51,691 nucleotides of DNA from positions 1 through 51,691 of the forward strand of contig CALQJI020000032.1 in the NCBI GenBank assembly GCA_943330855.2, read 5' to 3'. This document shows positions 7,698 to 16,699 of this stretch, one piece after another. Each line of letters starts with the position of its first letter. Position 1 is the stretch's first letter. A program made the translations under genes and the position numbers. This DNA comes from Klebsiella pneumoniae. GTDB lineage: Bacteria > Verrucomicrobiota > Verrucomicrobiia > Limisphaerales > SXTU01. Under the pieces are notes generated by a model. It saw only the letters and a program-made list of their open reading frames with translations. It did not search any database and was not told the DNA's origin.

Positions 7698-8543
7698 TCA
7701 AATGATCGTCTTAGTCGCGCGCACGTCTTCCTGGAAGACGTGCGTGTCATCGAACTCCTCGAGCGGCTGCTTCGCGCGCATTTGCTGGAGGGCGGTGACG
7801 GCGCCGAAGCGGCGCTCGCCCGCGAGCGCAATGCCGTCGGCGTATTTCGCAGCGGTGGTGGTGGTGAGCCCGAAGATGCGGCAGCACTCGCGGAGGTAGT
7901 CCGGGAAGCGCCCGGTGAACTTGAACTCGAGGACAACATCCTTGCCGTAAACGCAGGTGGGGTTGACGTGGTCGATCTCCAGCCGGGCGGTCGGCTCGGC
8001 GGAGATGAGGACATTGCGATCGAAGGTGACGCGCAGGGAGTTGTCGTGGCGGCTGACCCAAGCCTCGCGGAGGTAATGGATGTGGGCCTTGGGGACGGCC
8101 TTGTATTCCTTGATGTATTGGCTGAAGCGCTGGAGGGCGACGTGTTCCTTGGGGCTGTCTTGCTTGATGAGATGCTCGGGCTGGGGCAGGTGGCCGGCGA
8201 GGATGTAGTCCACGGACTTGCGCCGCACGCCGCCGCGTTGCTTCAGGATGGCGTTGTTCATCCGGCGCTTGATCTCGAAGAAGACGGGTGACTCGGGGTC
8301 GTTGTCGTAGAAGCGGAGGCGGAGTTTGAAACGGTTCTTGTTCCCGTTGATCGTGTGCCAATAAATCGTGAGCGCCTCGGAGTCGAGGTAGAGGCTGTGG
8401 ATGGGGTAGGAGTTGTGCGGCTTCCCGACGCCGTAGTCGTCCAGCACCGTGTAGGAGCTGACGAACCGCGCGACCGCCAACGCGGTATCCTCTGGGATGA
8501 TGTATTTCAACTCCCAGCGTTGCATCTGCATTTCTCGGCTCAT
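7698..8543 (-). CDS. VTC-domain protein (polyphosphate polymerase-like)
   Basis: This 281-residue protein shows the bacterial VTC-domain pattern: an N-terminal ELKYII element, YPIHSLYLDSEALTIYW, KLRLRFY, FFEIKRR followed by Lys/Arg-rich strands, VTFDRNVLIS, and a terminal VVLEFKFTGRFPDYLRE. These basic and acidic residues line the tunnel of the triphosphate-tunnel-like VTC fold, which in eukaryotic Vtc4 makes polyphosphate. Bacterial homologues are assigned by fold, and their activity is inferred. There is no signal peptide or membrane segment, so it is cytoplasmic. The usual bacterial neighbours (DUF4956 membrane protein, CotH) are not adjacent here. Confidence 0.82.
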   Translation of the reverse strand: MSREMQMQRWELKYIIPEDTALAVARFVSSYTVLDDYGVGKPHNSYPIHSLYLDSEALTIYWHTINGNKNRFKLRLRFYDNDPESPVFFEIKRRMNNAILKQRGGVRRKSVDYILAGHLPQPEHLIKQDSPKEHVALQRFSQYIKEYKAVPKAHIHYLREAWVSRHDNSLRVTFDRNVLISAEPTARLEIDHVNPTCVYGKDVVLEFKFTGRFPDYLRECCRIFGLTTTTAAKYADGIALAGERRFGAVTALQQMRAKQPLEEFDDTHVFQEDVRATKTII

Positions 8544-9043
8544 GATGTCGTGGCCCCGTGACTTCCGGTGGGACGGGGCGGTTGTTACAGGTAAACGAAG
8601 TTGAGGTAAAGTTTTTCCAACGCCCCTTGGCTAGATTCGCAATATTCGTGGTGCGCGAAATTGCGGCGGCTCATGCCACCCCGAGTTGGCGAGGGATGTT
8701 CTTCAGCTGAACCCGCGAAGCTACGGTTCCAGACGGTGGGTAACTGCTGCGCGTCGTTGATTGGGGATGCGTCCGTCCCGAGCGAATGGAACTCGCGCCT
8801 TGCCTCGTCGCCGGGAACGTCCGCGCTGCGCGCGCTGAATCTTCGGAAGCGATTCCCGTCTGGTGTGGCTTGAACGAACCGACTCTCATCCCTGTCTTGC
8901 CGCGCAGGTTGCCACTGGGCAGCCATCCGCTGGAGGGCAATGCCTGCGTAGGCCGTCGGCTGGCGCTGCGACTCGGGTGGACGGGGCAACGTGCGGCTCA
9001 AGGGAGCCGGGCGTAGGGCCGGGCCTTACCACCGCTTCCCCGA
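8544..9043. other. 500-base gap between divergent genes
   Basis: This region must hold the promoters of the VTC-domain gene (-) and the Bat/MoxR operon (+), but I cannot place a convincing -35/-10 pair. The minus strand stays open for 138 codons (8585-9001), but its translation is rich in Arg/Ser/Gln/Pro with no domain, signal or membrane segment. The left end (about 8585-8690) is AT-richer than its surroundings, which fits an upstream region. Confidence 0.45.
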
Positions 9044-10054
9044 ATGATTCCGCTCTTCGCTGCACTGACCGTCTTGCTGCTCACGCTGCTGGCCGAGTGG
9101 CTCCACGTCCGGCGCATTCGAGCGGTGGGGCGGCTGGCGTTCGGGCCAACGGGCAAGGCGCACGGGTGGACGCGGGTCGTGCCGTTGCTGCGCGCGCTCT
9201 GTCTCGCGGCGTTTGCGTGGGGCTTGGCGACGCTGCTGATTATCAAGCTCGCGGAGAAGGAGGGCGGGGACCGCAAGCAGTCGAACAAGGACGCCACGCG
9301 GCTGGTGTTCGTCGCGGACCTCTCGCCCAGCATGTATCTCGTGGACGCTGGGCCGGAGGGCAAACTCACGCGGCACGCCCGGATGCGCGAGGTGGTCGAG
9401 GGCATTCTCCAGCGCGTCAGCGGCAACTTGCGCTTCGGCGTGATTGGCTTCTGGACGGATTCCATGCCGGTGGTGATGGAGGCGCGCGACCCGGAGCTGG
9501 TGCGCAATGTCTTCAACGGCCTGCCGCTGAGTTACGCGATGCCCACCGGCCAGACCGACCTCGGCCAAGCCCTCAACGCGGCGGTCAAACTGGTCAACGA
9601 CTTTCCCGATGGCAGCACGCGGCTCATCGTCTTCACCGACGGTGATTGCGTGAACTTGGTGCCCATCCTCCCGCGCCCGCAGTCGGTGAAGGAAGTCTTC
9701 GTGCTCGGCGTGGGCAATCCGCACAAGGGCACGTTCATTGACGGCCATCAATCGCGGCAGGAAGGCGACACCTTGCGCGCCGTGGCCTCGGCGATGCAGG
9801 GCACTTACACCGACGTGAACGAGAAGCATCTGCCCACGTCGGCGCTGGGCGACTTGGTGGTGACGTTGGCCCCGCCGCGCAAGGGCTTCACGCTCGCGGA
9901 GCTGGCGGTGCTGGCGATGGCGTTGAGCGCGGCGATTTACGCGCTCATCCCGGTGGCGCTGGAGTTCTTCGGCAGCGATTGGAAGGTCGGTCGGCCCGAG
10001 CGCGAGGCCGCGAATCGCGAGCGCGCGAAGGAAAGCACGGTGGGCGCGCGATGA
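9044..10054 (+). CDS. VWA-domain membrane protein, first gene of the Bat/MoxR-type operon
   Basis: This 336-residue protein resembles BatA/BatB proteins. There are membrane segments at about residues 2-20 and 49-68, a VWA domain at about 86-270, and a C-terminal membrane segment near 287-306 (AVLAMALSAAIYALIP). The metal-ion-dependent adhesion site is intact: DLSPS at 92-96, a threonine/aspartate loop TGQTDLG and FTDGD. VWA domains next to MoxR ATPases are thought to act in metal-dependent assembly or protein maturation at the membrane. The stop overlaps the next start (ATGA). It opens the operon after the 500-base gap, so its promoter should lie there. Confidence 0.85.
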   Translation: MIPLFAALTVLLLTLLAEWLHVRRIRAVGRLAFGPTGKAHGWTRVVPLLRALCLAAFAWGLATLLIIKLAEKEGGDRKQSNKDATRLVFVADLSPSMYLVDAGPEGKLTRHARMREVVEGILQRVSGNLRFGVIGFWTDSMPVVMEARDPELVRNVFNGLPLSYAMPTGQTDLGQALNAAVKLVNDFPDGSTRLIVFTDGDCVNLVPILPRPQSVKEVFVLGVGNPHKGTFIDGHQSRQEGDTLRAVASAMQGTYTDVNEKHLPTSALGDLVVTLAPPRKGFTLAELAVLAMALSAAIYALIPVALEFFGSDWKVGRPEREAANRERAKESTVGAR

Positions 10055-10614
10055 GAAAGTTCTTCACCCTGCTCTGGCTGCTCTTCCCCGTGGCGGTGCT
10101 CTACTACCACTTCAACCAGGGCCAAATCCAAGTCGCGCGGGAGAAGGCCCACGGCCGCGTCGTGACCATCCGCGAGCTGGAGCGGGCGAAGGAACCCGAC
10201 TGGGAACTCATCCTCGAGGAATACGACAAGCTCACCGCCGAACTGCCCGCCGAGGAGACGCCGCTGGTCCGCCACCAAATTCGTCTCGCGAAAGCCAGGG
10301 CGCGGCTGGCAATGCTGGATGTAGTCGGCTCCATCACCGACCTGACCGAACTGCTCCAGGAGGCCGCGCTGGTCCACGGCGACGACGCCAAAGTCACCCG
10401 CGCCATCCGCGAGATGCTGGGCAAGGCGCATTACTACGCGACGTATCTGCTGAAGACCAACGGCGCGGCCGAGGAGGAATGGCGTCCCTTCGCCGAGCGC
10501 ACGCGGCAAATCTTCCGCTACCTCGCCGAGCATCAAGACCCGGCGGCGCTCGCCCAATACGAGCGGCGGGTCGAAGCGGAGTTTGAGAAAACCATGCAGA
10601 GGAAATCACCATGA
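10051..10614 (+). CDS. Membrane-anchored helical protein of the Bat/MoxR operon, unrecognised family
   Basis: This 187-residue product starts at ATG 10051, which overlaps the preceding stop; upstream in-frame starts would add a non-coding-like Arg-rich stretch. An N-terminal hydrophobic segment (FFTLLWLLFPVAVLYY) anchors it. The rest is alpha-helical and charged, with alternating Ala/Leu/Glu/Arg patterns suggestive of TPR-like repeats (for example IRLAKARARLAMLDVVGSIT). Bat operons often encode TPR proteins (BatC/BatE), so this may be the equivalent, but I cannot assign it by sequence. The 3' end overlaps the next gene by four bases. Confidence 0.75.
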   Translation: MRKFFTLLWLLFPVAVLYYHFNQGQIQVAREKAHGRVVTIRELERAKEPDWELILEEYDKLTAELPAEETPLVRHQIRLAKARARLAMLDVVGSITDLTELLQEAALVHGDDAKVTRAIREMLGKAHYYATYLLKTNGAAEEEWRPFAERTRQIFRYLAEHQDPAALAQYERRVEAEFEKTMQRKSP

Positions 10615-11198
10615 AGCATCGCAACGCACGCTGGTTGTTCGCGGTCTTGCTCGCGCTCGTCTGTCTCGTCCGCGCGCAGGAGAAGACCCCGCCACCCGCC
10701 GTCGTCTCCGGCATCAAGGGCGTGAAGGAAGAAGCCGTGGCGAAGGTGAAGCCCATCGAGCCGACCGTCACGCCGCCGCCGAAGAACACGGCCCAGGGCG
10801 TGAACAAGATTGACGGCATCGATACCATCAACGGCGTGAAGGCGGACGGCCGCGCGCCGGTCCTGCCGCCTCCGCCGGCGCCCCCGCCCCCGCCCCCGCC
10901 GCCCAAAGCTCCGCCCGTCGTGGGTGTGAAGGGCACGGCCGTGAACGTCGGCGGTGGAACCGTGGGTGCTGGCGGCAGCATTCGCGCGGTCAATGGCGTC
11001 GCGGGCATCAACGCAGCGAAGTTGCAGAACCTCGAAGTCGCGTTGCAGATAAAGCAAAACCCCACGCCCGAAGGCCCCGGCAAAGCCAAGGCCGCCGCCG
11101 CCTTGCTCGGACCCGGCCCGGGGACCAAGACCGGTCCCAAGGCGGACGGCCGGGCGGTCTTCCAGGAATTCGAGAAGCTCCCGAACAACGGTTCCTAG
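10611..11198 (+). CDS. Exported proline-rich low-complexity protein of the Bat/MoxR operon
   Basis: This 195-residue protein has a signal peptide (WLFAVLLALVCLVRAQ). The mature chain has a polyproline tract (PPPPAPPPPPPPPKAPP, about residues 84-100) and a Gly/Val/Ala-rich zone with GVK and KADGRA motifs occurring twice. No known domain is visible, and it is likely largely disordered. Its operon position between membrane and envelope proteins suggests a periplasmic linker or partner. The start overlaps the upstream stop by four bases (ATGA). The name is left open. Confidence 0.7.
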   Translation: MKHRNARWLFAVLLALVCLVRAQEKTPPPAVVSGIKGVKEEAVAKVKPIEPTVTPPPKNTAQGVNKIDGIDTINGVKADGRAPVLPPPPAPPPPPPPPKAPPVVGVKGTAVNVGGGTVGAGGSIRAVNGVAGINAAKLQNLEVALQIKQNPTPEGPGKAKAAAALLGPGPGTKTGPKADGRAVFQEFEKLPNNGS

Positions 11199-11240
11199 CG
11201 CCGCCTGCTCAACTCACAACCCCCAGATTTTCCAGTGCCC

Positions 11241-14200
11241 ATGAAACCACCTCTCCTTATTTCGTGCCGCAGTCTCGCCGCCGCGTGCGTCCTCGCCCTG
11301 CTCTCCCCGGCCCCAGCCCAGCAGCCCGCTGCGCCGCTTGACCCGAAGCTGCTCAAGCAATACGAGTCCATCCTCACCCACAAGTTCTCGCGCGAACTGA
11401 CGGACATCTTCAACGCGCTGGAAAAGGCCGAGCGCACCGACGCCGCCACGCAGACGGCGAGCGACCGCTTCTTCTACCTCTTCCGCACCGGCGACTGGGC
11501 GAAGGTCCGCGCCGAGCTCGCGCTGATGCCGCCGGACTTGGCCCGCAAGATTTACGACAAGCTGCTCGGTGACCTCACCGAGAAGGCGAAGCCCAACGTC
11601 CGCCTCGACGATGTGCTCGGCCTCGCCGACGCGGTGCCGGGTGAACTCACGGGCGACAACTTGCGCAAGCTCGGCCAACTCCTCGGCCTCGCCGTGCCCG
11701 CGAATGAGAGCTACTGGGTCGCCGACCGTTTCAAGAAAGGCACCGACAAACTCGGCGGCACCGACCCCGCCAAGCGCCTGCTCGCCGGTCGCGTTCTGCT
11801 GGCCGGCGGCTTCAAGGAACTGGCCCGCGCTTACCTGCCGTCGCTCGCGCAGGTGGAGCAATTGACCGACGAGGGCTTGCGCAACGAGCTGACATCCTTC
11901 CTCGCCTCGCAGCAGGAGAGCGAGGCCACGCAGCGCGCACAGGTGCAGAAAGTTTGGGACGAGAATCTCCGCATCCTAACGCTCGCGAAGGTCAATGACT
12001 GGGAGAAGTCCAAGGCCGGCACGGCGCTCGCGCGCGTGATGATGCAAATTCCGCCGGGCACGCTCGCGCCCGTCTTCGCCGACTTGGTGAAGACCAGCCC
12101 CGAGAGCGCGGTGCGGCTGGTCGGCGGTTTCGGGCGCAAGCTCCAGAGTGAACTGCGCGGTGAACCAGCCCTGCGCACGGAGAATCTCAAGGCCCAAACC
12201 TCCATCGCGACCTTGCTCGCCGACAACGTGGACCTCCGCGCGCAGCCGTGGAATCAGCTCGCGCAGATGATGGCCGAGCACTGGCTGGTAGAGGCGGAGA
12301 ACACGTTCACGCAGAAGACCTCGCCCACCAGTTCGCGCCCCAAACTCGTCGCGCCCGAGGACTTGCTCCCCAACGCGCCGACGGGCAAGTGGGAGGCGGC
12401 GTTGCCCGCCAGCCTGCGCGAGCGGCTTGACGTGGGCCTCTCGAAAATCATTCTCGCCAGCGCGAACTTCGACCAAGCCGCCGAGCGCATCGTCGCGATT
12501 GGCAAGCGCACACCGGACGCGGGCGTGGTGCTCGCCGAGGACTTCCTCACCGTCTGGGCGCAGACCCACAACCCGACAATCTCCGAGACGCTGCGCAAGA
12601 AATACCTACTACCCGACGACGCGCGGATTCCCGTCACGCCCATCATGATGGAAAAGAACATCGAGAGCCTCGCGCGCATGATGGCGATTTTCCGGCAGGC
12701 GGGCATTGCGCCGAAGGATTACCAGAAGGTCGTCGCGGCCTTCGACCTCGCCTACAGCAACGCGGAGGCTTACCGCACGAGCCACATCGAGAAGGTGTTC
12801 GGCCCCCTGGCGAAGATGGACGAGCAGCTCTTCTTCCTCATCCTCTCGCGGATGCACACGAACCTCACCGAGCGCTGGCGCAAGATGGACGTGCAGAAAG
12901 CCGGCCTCACCCGCCGCAACGAAACGCAGACACTGGAGATGGTGCGCGCGGGCTACGCGGGGGCGTTGCACATGATTGATGACTGGCTCACCGGCCACGC
13001 CGACGGCTCGCGCGCGCTCACGCTCGGCGGGACATTGCTCATGGACTGGGGTGACTTCGAATATTTCCAGGAACTGGTCACCGGCGACGCGAAGAAGCGG
13101 ATGCTCGGCTACAAGGAGAAGAACTTGCTGGCGCAGGATTATTTTCAGCGCGGCACTGCCGCCTACGCCAAAGAAGTCACCAAGCTCGCACCCGCCGAAC
13201 ACTCGATTGACGCGCACCTGGGCTGGTTCCACGGGCTCATCGGCATCGGCTCCGGCGGCCAGCTCAACCTCTCGAAGGCGATGAACCGCGCGGCGCTGAC
13301 GAAGATTCGCGAGAGCCTCGTCGCGCTGCCGGGCAAGGCCGCGCAGGCGCACCTGACGATGTTCGCCAAGACCGTGAACGCGCGGCTCGCGGACGAGCGC
13401 GACCCGTTGCACGAGGACTTGAAATACCGCTACCTCGCCAGCGCGCTGGTCATCACGAGGGACAACCCCTTCACGCTCGGGGCAGAAAAGAAGGTCGTGT
13501 ATTTCGACGAGTTGCTGAGCGAGCTGCGCCTCCAGACGCGCGTGGATGGGCCGAACACGTTGGGCCGCGACCAAGAGTTCGGGCTCATCGTCAGCGTGGT
13601 TCACACGGAGGCGATGGGCCGCGTGGCGCAGTTCGGCCAGTATCTCAGCAACGACCCCGGCGCGGGCCCGGGCAAGGCGCGGCGGAAGTCGCCCTTCGCG
13701 CGCAAGATGCGCGAGGCGCAGGGGCCGCGCGACGAGTTCGAACTGAGCCTCACCGAGTCGCTCTCGCCGTTCTTCGACATCAAGTCCATCACCTTCGCCA
13801 CGCCCGACGTGAAGCCGCGCCCCGCCGCGCAGCCCGGCTGGGAAGAAACGGTGTTCGCCTACCTGCTCGTGCGCCCGAAGGACGCGAGCGTGGACAAGAT
13901 TCCGCCGGTCGAGCTGGAGTTGAAGTTCGTGGACCTCACCGGCCCCATCACCATCCCCGCCCAGTCGGCGGAGACGGTGATTAAGGTCGCGGCCAACGCG
14001 CCGCCGCGCCCGTCGCAGAAGGTCGAACTCACGCAGACGCTCGACACGCGGCAGTTCTCCATCAACGGCGCGCTGTCGCTCGAAATCAAAGCCACGGCCA
14101 CTGGGCTGGTGCCGGAGCTGAACGAGTTGCTGGACCTCAGCGCGCTCGCGAAGAGCGTCGGCATCCGGCAAACGAACGCGCACGAGGGCTTGCAGGTGAA

Positions 14201-14789
14201 GGAGCTGAACACGTGGGGCGACCGCGTCGCGCCGCGCACCGAGCGGCTGTGGACGCTCTCGCTCAACGGCGATGTGATTCGTGCGGCGGAGGGCCCGGTG
14301 GATTTTCAATTCCCGCAGCCCAAGACGAAGGACGTCGCCGCCGTTTACCAGACCTACAAGGACATGGACCTCGCCACGCTCCCGCAGCCCTCCGTGCGGC
14401 TCGGTCGCAGCGTCGCCGCTGCGGCGGGCGGCGTGGTTCTGAAGCCCGCGCGCAATCCCTACCTCTGGCCGGGCATCGGAGCCGGGGCCGCGCTGCTCGT
14501 GGGCGCGATACTCTTCGCGTTGCTCAAACGCTCAGTCAGCGACAGCGAGCGTCCGCTCCGCGCCCGCGACGTCTTCAAGATGCCCGCCGACGTGGATGGC
14601 TTCGCCGTGGTCGCCCTGCTCCGCCGCCTGCACACCAGCCCGCTCGTGACGCTGCGCGAGCCGCAGCGCGAGGAACTCCAGCAAGACCTCCAACGTGTGC
14701 AGCATACGTGCTTCGGCAGCAACGGCAGCAAGATGACCGAGGCGGACCTTCGAGGCCTCGCCGAGAAGTGGCTGCGCGCGGCGTGCTGA
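11241..14789 (+). CDS. Very large exported protein with C-terminal membrane anchor, Bat/MoxR operon
   Basis: This 1182-residue protein starts at ATG 11241; GTG 11235 is an alternative. It has a signal peptide (SLAAACVLALLSPAPAQ), a long alpha-helical region to about residue 830, a beta-rich region (about 840-1010, with repeated VELELKFVDLT-like strands), a membrane segment near 1077-1098 (PGIGAGAALLVGAILFALL) and a short cytoplasmic helical tail. BatD proteins likewise end in beta domains, a membrane helix and a helical tail, so it may be a greatly enlarged BatD analogue. I recognise no catalytic motif. It sits 34 bases upstream of the MoxR gene. Confidence 0.8.
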   Translation: MKPPLLISCRSLAAACVLALLSPAPAQQPAAPLDPKLLKQYESILTHKFSRELTDIFNALEKAERTDAATQTASDRFFYLFRTGDWAKVRAELALMPPDLARKIYDKLLGDLTEKAKPNVRLDDVLGLADAVPGELTGDNLRKLGQLLGLAVPANESYWVADRFKKGTDKLGGTDPAKRLLAGRVLLAGGFKELARAYLPSLAQVEQLTDEGLRNELTSFLASQQESEATQRAQVQKVWDENLRILTLAKVNDWEKSKAGTALARVMMQIPPGTLAPVFADLVKTSPESAVRLVGGFGRKLQSELRGEPALRTENLKAQTSIATLLADNVDLRAQPWNQLAQMMAEHWLVEAENTFTQKTSPTSSRPKLVAPEDLLPNAPTGKWEAALPASLRERLDVGLSKIILASANFDQAAERIVAIGKRTPDAGVVLAEDFLTVWAQTHNPTISETLRKKYLLPDDARIPVTPIMMEKNIESLARMMAIFRQAGIAPKDYQKVVAAFDLAYSNAEAYRTSHIEKVFGPLAKMDEQLFFLILSRMHTNLTERWRKMDVQKAGLTRRNETQTLEMVRAGYAGALHMIDDWLTGHADGSRALTLGGTLLMDWGDFEYFQELVTGDAKKRMLGYKEKNLLAQDYFQRGTAAYAKEVTKLAPAEHSIDAHLGWFHGLIGIGSGGQLNLSKAMNRAALTKIRESLVALPGKAAQAHLTMFAKTVNARLADERDPLHEDLKYRYLASALVITRDNPFTLGAEKKVVYFDELLSELRLQTRVDGPNTLGRDQEFGLIVSVVHTEAMGRVAQFGQYLSNDPGAGPGKARRKSPFARKMREAQGPRDEFELSLTESLSPFFDIKSITFATPDVKPRPAAQPGWEETVFAYLLVRPKDASVDKIPPVELELKFVDLTGPITIPAQSAETVIKVAANAPPRPSQKVELTQTLDTRQFSINGALSLEIKATATGLVPELNELLDLSALAKSVGIRQTNAHEGLQVKELNTWGDRVAPRTERLWTLSLNGDVIRAAEGPVDFQFPQPKTKDVAAVYQTYKDMDLATLPQPSVRLGRSVAAAAGGVVLKPARNPYLWPGIGAGAALLVGAILFALLKRSVSDSERPLRARDVFKMPADVDGFAVVALLRRLHTSPLVTLREPQREELQQDLQRVQHTCFGSNGSKMTEADLRGLAEKWLRAAC

Positions 14790-14823
14790 TTCCAACCCTT
14801 TCCTCAACCGAACTCTTTATTTG

Positions 14824-15828
14824 ATGCAAACCACCATCCCATCCACCACCACGGCTGCCGCCAAGACCGCTGAGCAATTTGTCGCCGGCGTGCGTGAGCG
14901 CGTCGGTAAAATCGTCGTCGGCCAGGACGTCGTCGTCGAGCGCGTGATGATTGCGCTGATGACCGGCGGCCATCTGCTGCTGCAAGGCTTGCCCGGCCTC
15001 GCAAAGACGCTGCTCGTCAACGCCGTCGCGAAGGCCATCCACCTCGATTTCAAGCGCGTGCAGTTCACCGTGGACATGCTGCCGTCCGACATCATCGGCT
15101 CGGAAATCATTGACCAGAAAAGCGGCGACTTCCGCATCCATCGCGGCCCGGTCTTCACCAACCTGCTGCTCGCCGACGAAATCAACCGCGCCGCGCCCAA
15201 GGTGCAGGGCGCGATGCTCGAGGCGATGCAGGAGCGCAAGGTCACCATCGGCGGTCAGAGCCTGAAGCTGCCCACGCCGTTCCTGGTCATCGCCACGCAG
15301 AACCCGGTCGAGCAGTCCGGCACGTTCGAACTGCCCGAGGCGCAACTCGACCGTTTCATGCTCCTGCATCGGCTCGGCTATCCGGGCCGCGAGGACGAGC
15401 AGATGATTCTCCAGCGCCAGCTCGGCATGGGCCTGCGGCGCGAAGGCGGTGGCGCGGTGCCGCGCTCGGCCTTCGACATGATTGAGGACAACCCCGGCGC
15501 GTCCGTGGAAGACCTCGTCACCGCGATGGAAGCGGTCCAAGCCGTTCACGTCAGCGAAGTTATCGTGAAGCACTGCGTGGAGCTGGTCCGCCGCACGCGC
15601 GAATCCAAGCTGCTCGACTTCGGTTGCAGCCCGCGCGCCGGCCTCGCGTTGGTCAACGCCTCGCGCGCCCGCGCCGTCATTCATGGCCGCGACTTCGTGA
15701 CGCCGGAGGATTTGTTCGACCTCGCCGAGGACGTGGTGCTGCACCGCATCCGCGTGAGCTACGAGGCGTCCGCCGCTGGTCACACGGGCAAGCAGGTGCT
15801 CGAAGGAATTCTCGGCAGCCTCGGTTGA
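14824..15828 (+). CDS. MoxR-family AAA+ ATPase
   Basis: This 334-residue ATPase shows the MoxR signature. The Walker A variant GLPGLAKT lies at residues 55-62, the usual MoxR form. Walker B LLLADE at 114-119 runs into INRAAPKVQ. A sensor-1-type ATQNPVEQSGTFELPEAQLD precedes FMLLHRLGYPGR, and the C-terminal lid contains a sensor-2-like GCSPRAGLALVNASRA. MoxR proteins act as chaperone-like remodelers with VWA partners, and two VWA genes and a DUF58 gene are in this operon. ATG 14824 follows an in-frame TTG at 14821. The next gene starts nine bases after the stop. The MoxR gene is in the middle of the operon, not first. Confidence 0.93.
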   Translation: MQTTIPSTTTAAAKTAEQFVAGVRERVGKIVVGQDVVVERVMIALMTGGHLLLQGLPGLAKTLLVNAVAKAIHLDFKRVQFTVDMLPSDIIGSEIIDQKSGDFRIHRGPVFTNLLLADEINRAAPKVQGAMLEAMQERKVTIGGQSLKLPTPFLVIATQNPVEQSGTFELPEAQLDRFMLLHRLGYPGREDEQMILQRQLGMGLRREGGGAVPRSAFDMIEDNPGASVEDLVTAMEAVQAVHVSEVIVKHCVELVRRTRESKLLDFGCSPRAGLALVNASRARAVIHGRDFVTPEDLFDLAEDVVLHRIRVSYEASAAGHTGKQVLEGILGSLG

Positions 15829-15837
15829 ACTCCGCTC

Positions 15838-16698
15838 ATGCGCCGTCAGGTCAAACTGAATCTCGAGCCGGTGGACGCTCGGCAGTTCGAGGTCGCCGTG
15901 AAGCACCTCGCCAACAGCCTGAGCTTTGGTCAGGAGGAATCCGTCTTCCACGGCAGCGGGCTGGAGTATGCGCAGTCGCGGCTCTACGTCGCGGGCGACC
16001 CGGTGAAGGCGATTGATTGGAAGGTCTCGGCGCGCGTCGGCAAGCTCTTCATCAAGGAGTATCAGGAGCCGAAGCAAATGCCGCTCTACCTGCTGCTCGA
16101 TACCTCGGCCTCGATGTGCGTGACGTCGCTGCCGATGAGCAAATACGCGTGGGCCGTGCAAATCGCCACGGGCATCGCGCTCGCGGCGCAGGCGAACGTA
16201 ACGCCGGTGGGCCTGCTCGGCTGCGGCGCGCGCGAGCTGCACGTGCGCCCGACGCTCTCGCGGAACGTCGTGATGGAATGGTCGCACCAGCTCCGCCACC
16301 ACGACTTCCTCGAAGACACTTCGCTCGCGGCCCGCGCGCGTGAGGTTGCCCCGTCGTTGAAGCGCCGCACGATGGTCATCGTGTTGAGCGACCTGCACGA
16401 CCCCGAGGCGTTCCCCGCGCTGCAAGTGCTCGCGCAGGAGCACGACGTCATCGTGCTGCATCTGCAAGACCCGGCGGAAACCGGCGTGCGCGGCGCGGGA
16501 CTGTTTCGAGGCGTCGAGGCGGAGTCGGGCCGGGCGTTCATCGGGCACGGGCGACGCGCGTGGGTGGACGCGGAGGGCTGGAAGAGCGAGTTGACCCGCT
16601 TCGGCATTGATTACCTCCGCCTCCCGACGGACGAGCCGATGCTCGGCAAGCTGCGGCATTTCCTTGGCCGCCGCGGCTTCGGAGGGAAGGTCAGATAG
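15838..16698 (+). CDS. DUF58 domain protein (VWA-like), MoxR partner
   Basis: This 286-residue cytosolic protein has the DUF58 hallmark GDPVKAIDWKVSAR (residues 53-66) followed by a VWA-like segment LYLLLDTSASM (83-93) with DTSAS at the metal site, and later VIVLSDLHDPEAF. DUF58 proteins are the standard partner of MoxR ATPases. Immediately downstream of MoxR, it probably recruits or regulates the ATPase. It has no membrane segment. The stop at 16696-16698 is one base before the next start. Confidence 0.9.
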   Translation: MRRQVKLNLEPVDARQFEVAVKHLANSLSFGQEESVFHGSGLEYAQSRLYVAGDPVKAIDWKVSARVGKLFIKEYQEPKQMPLYLLLDTSASMCVTSLPMSKYAWAVQIATGIALAAQANVTPVGLLGCGARELHVRPTLSRNVVMEWSHQLRHHDFLEDTSLAARAREVAPSLKRRTMVIVLSDLHDPEAFPALQVLAQEHDVIVLHLQDPAETGVRGAGLFRGVEAESGRAFIGHGRRAWVDAEGWKSELTRFGIDYLRLPTDEPMLGKLRHFLGRRGFGGKVR

Positions 16699-16699
16699 C

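Noticed and set aside
8585..9001. 138-codon minus-strand frame in the divergent gap
   Set aside because: No signal peptide, membrane segment or recognisable motif, and an Arg/Ser/Gln-rich composition; kept only as an intergenic note.
12609..14309. 566-codon open frame antisense to the large Bat-operon protein
   Set aside because: Same shadow composition, opposite a gene with signal peptide, membrane segment and operon context.
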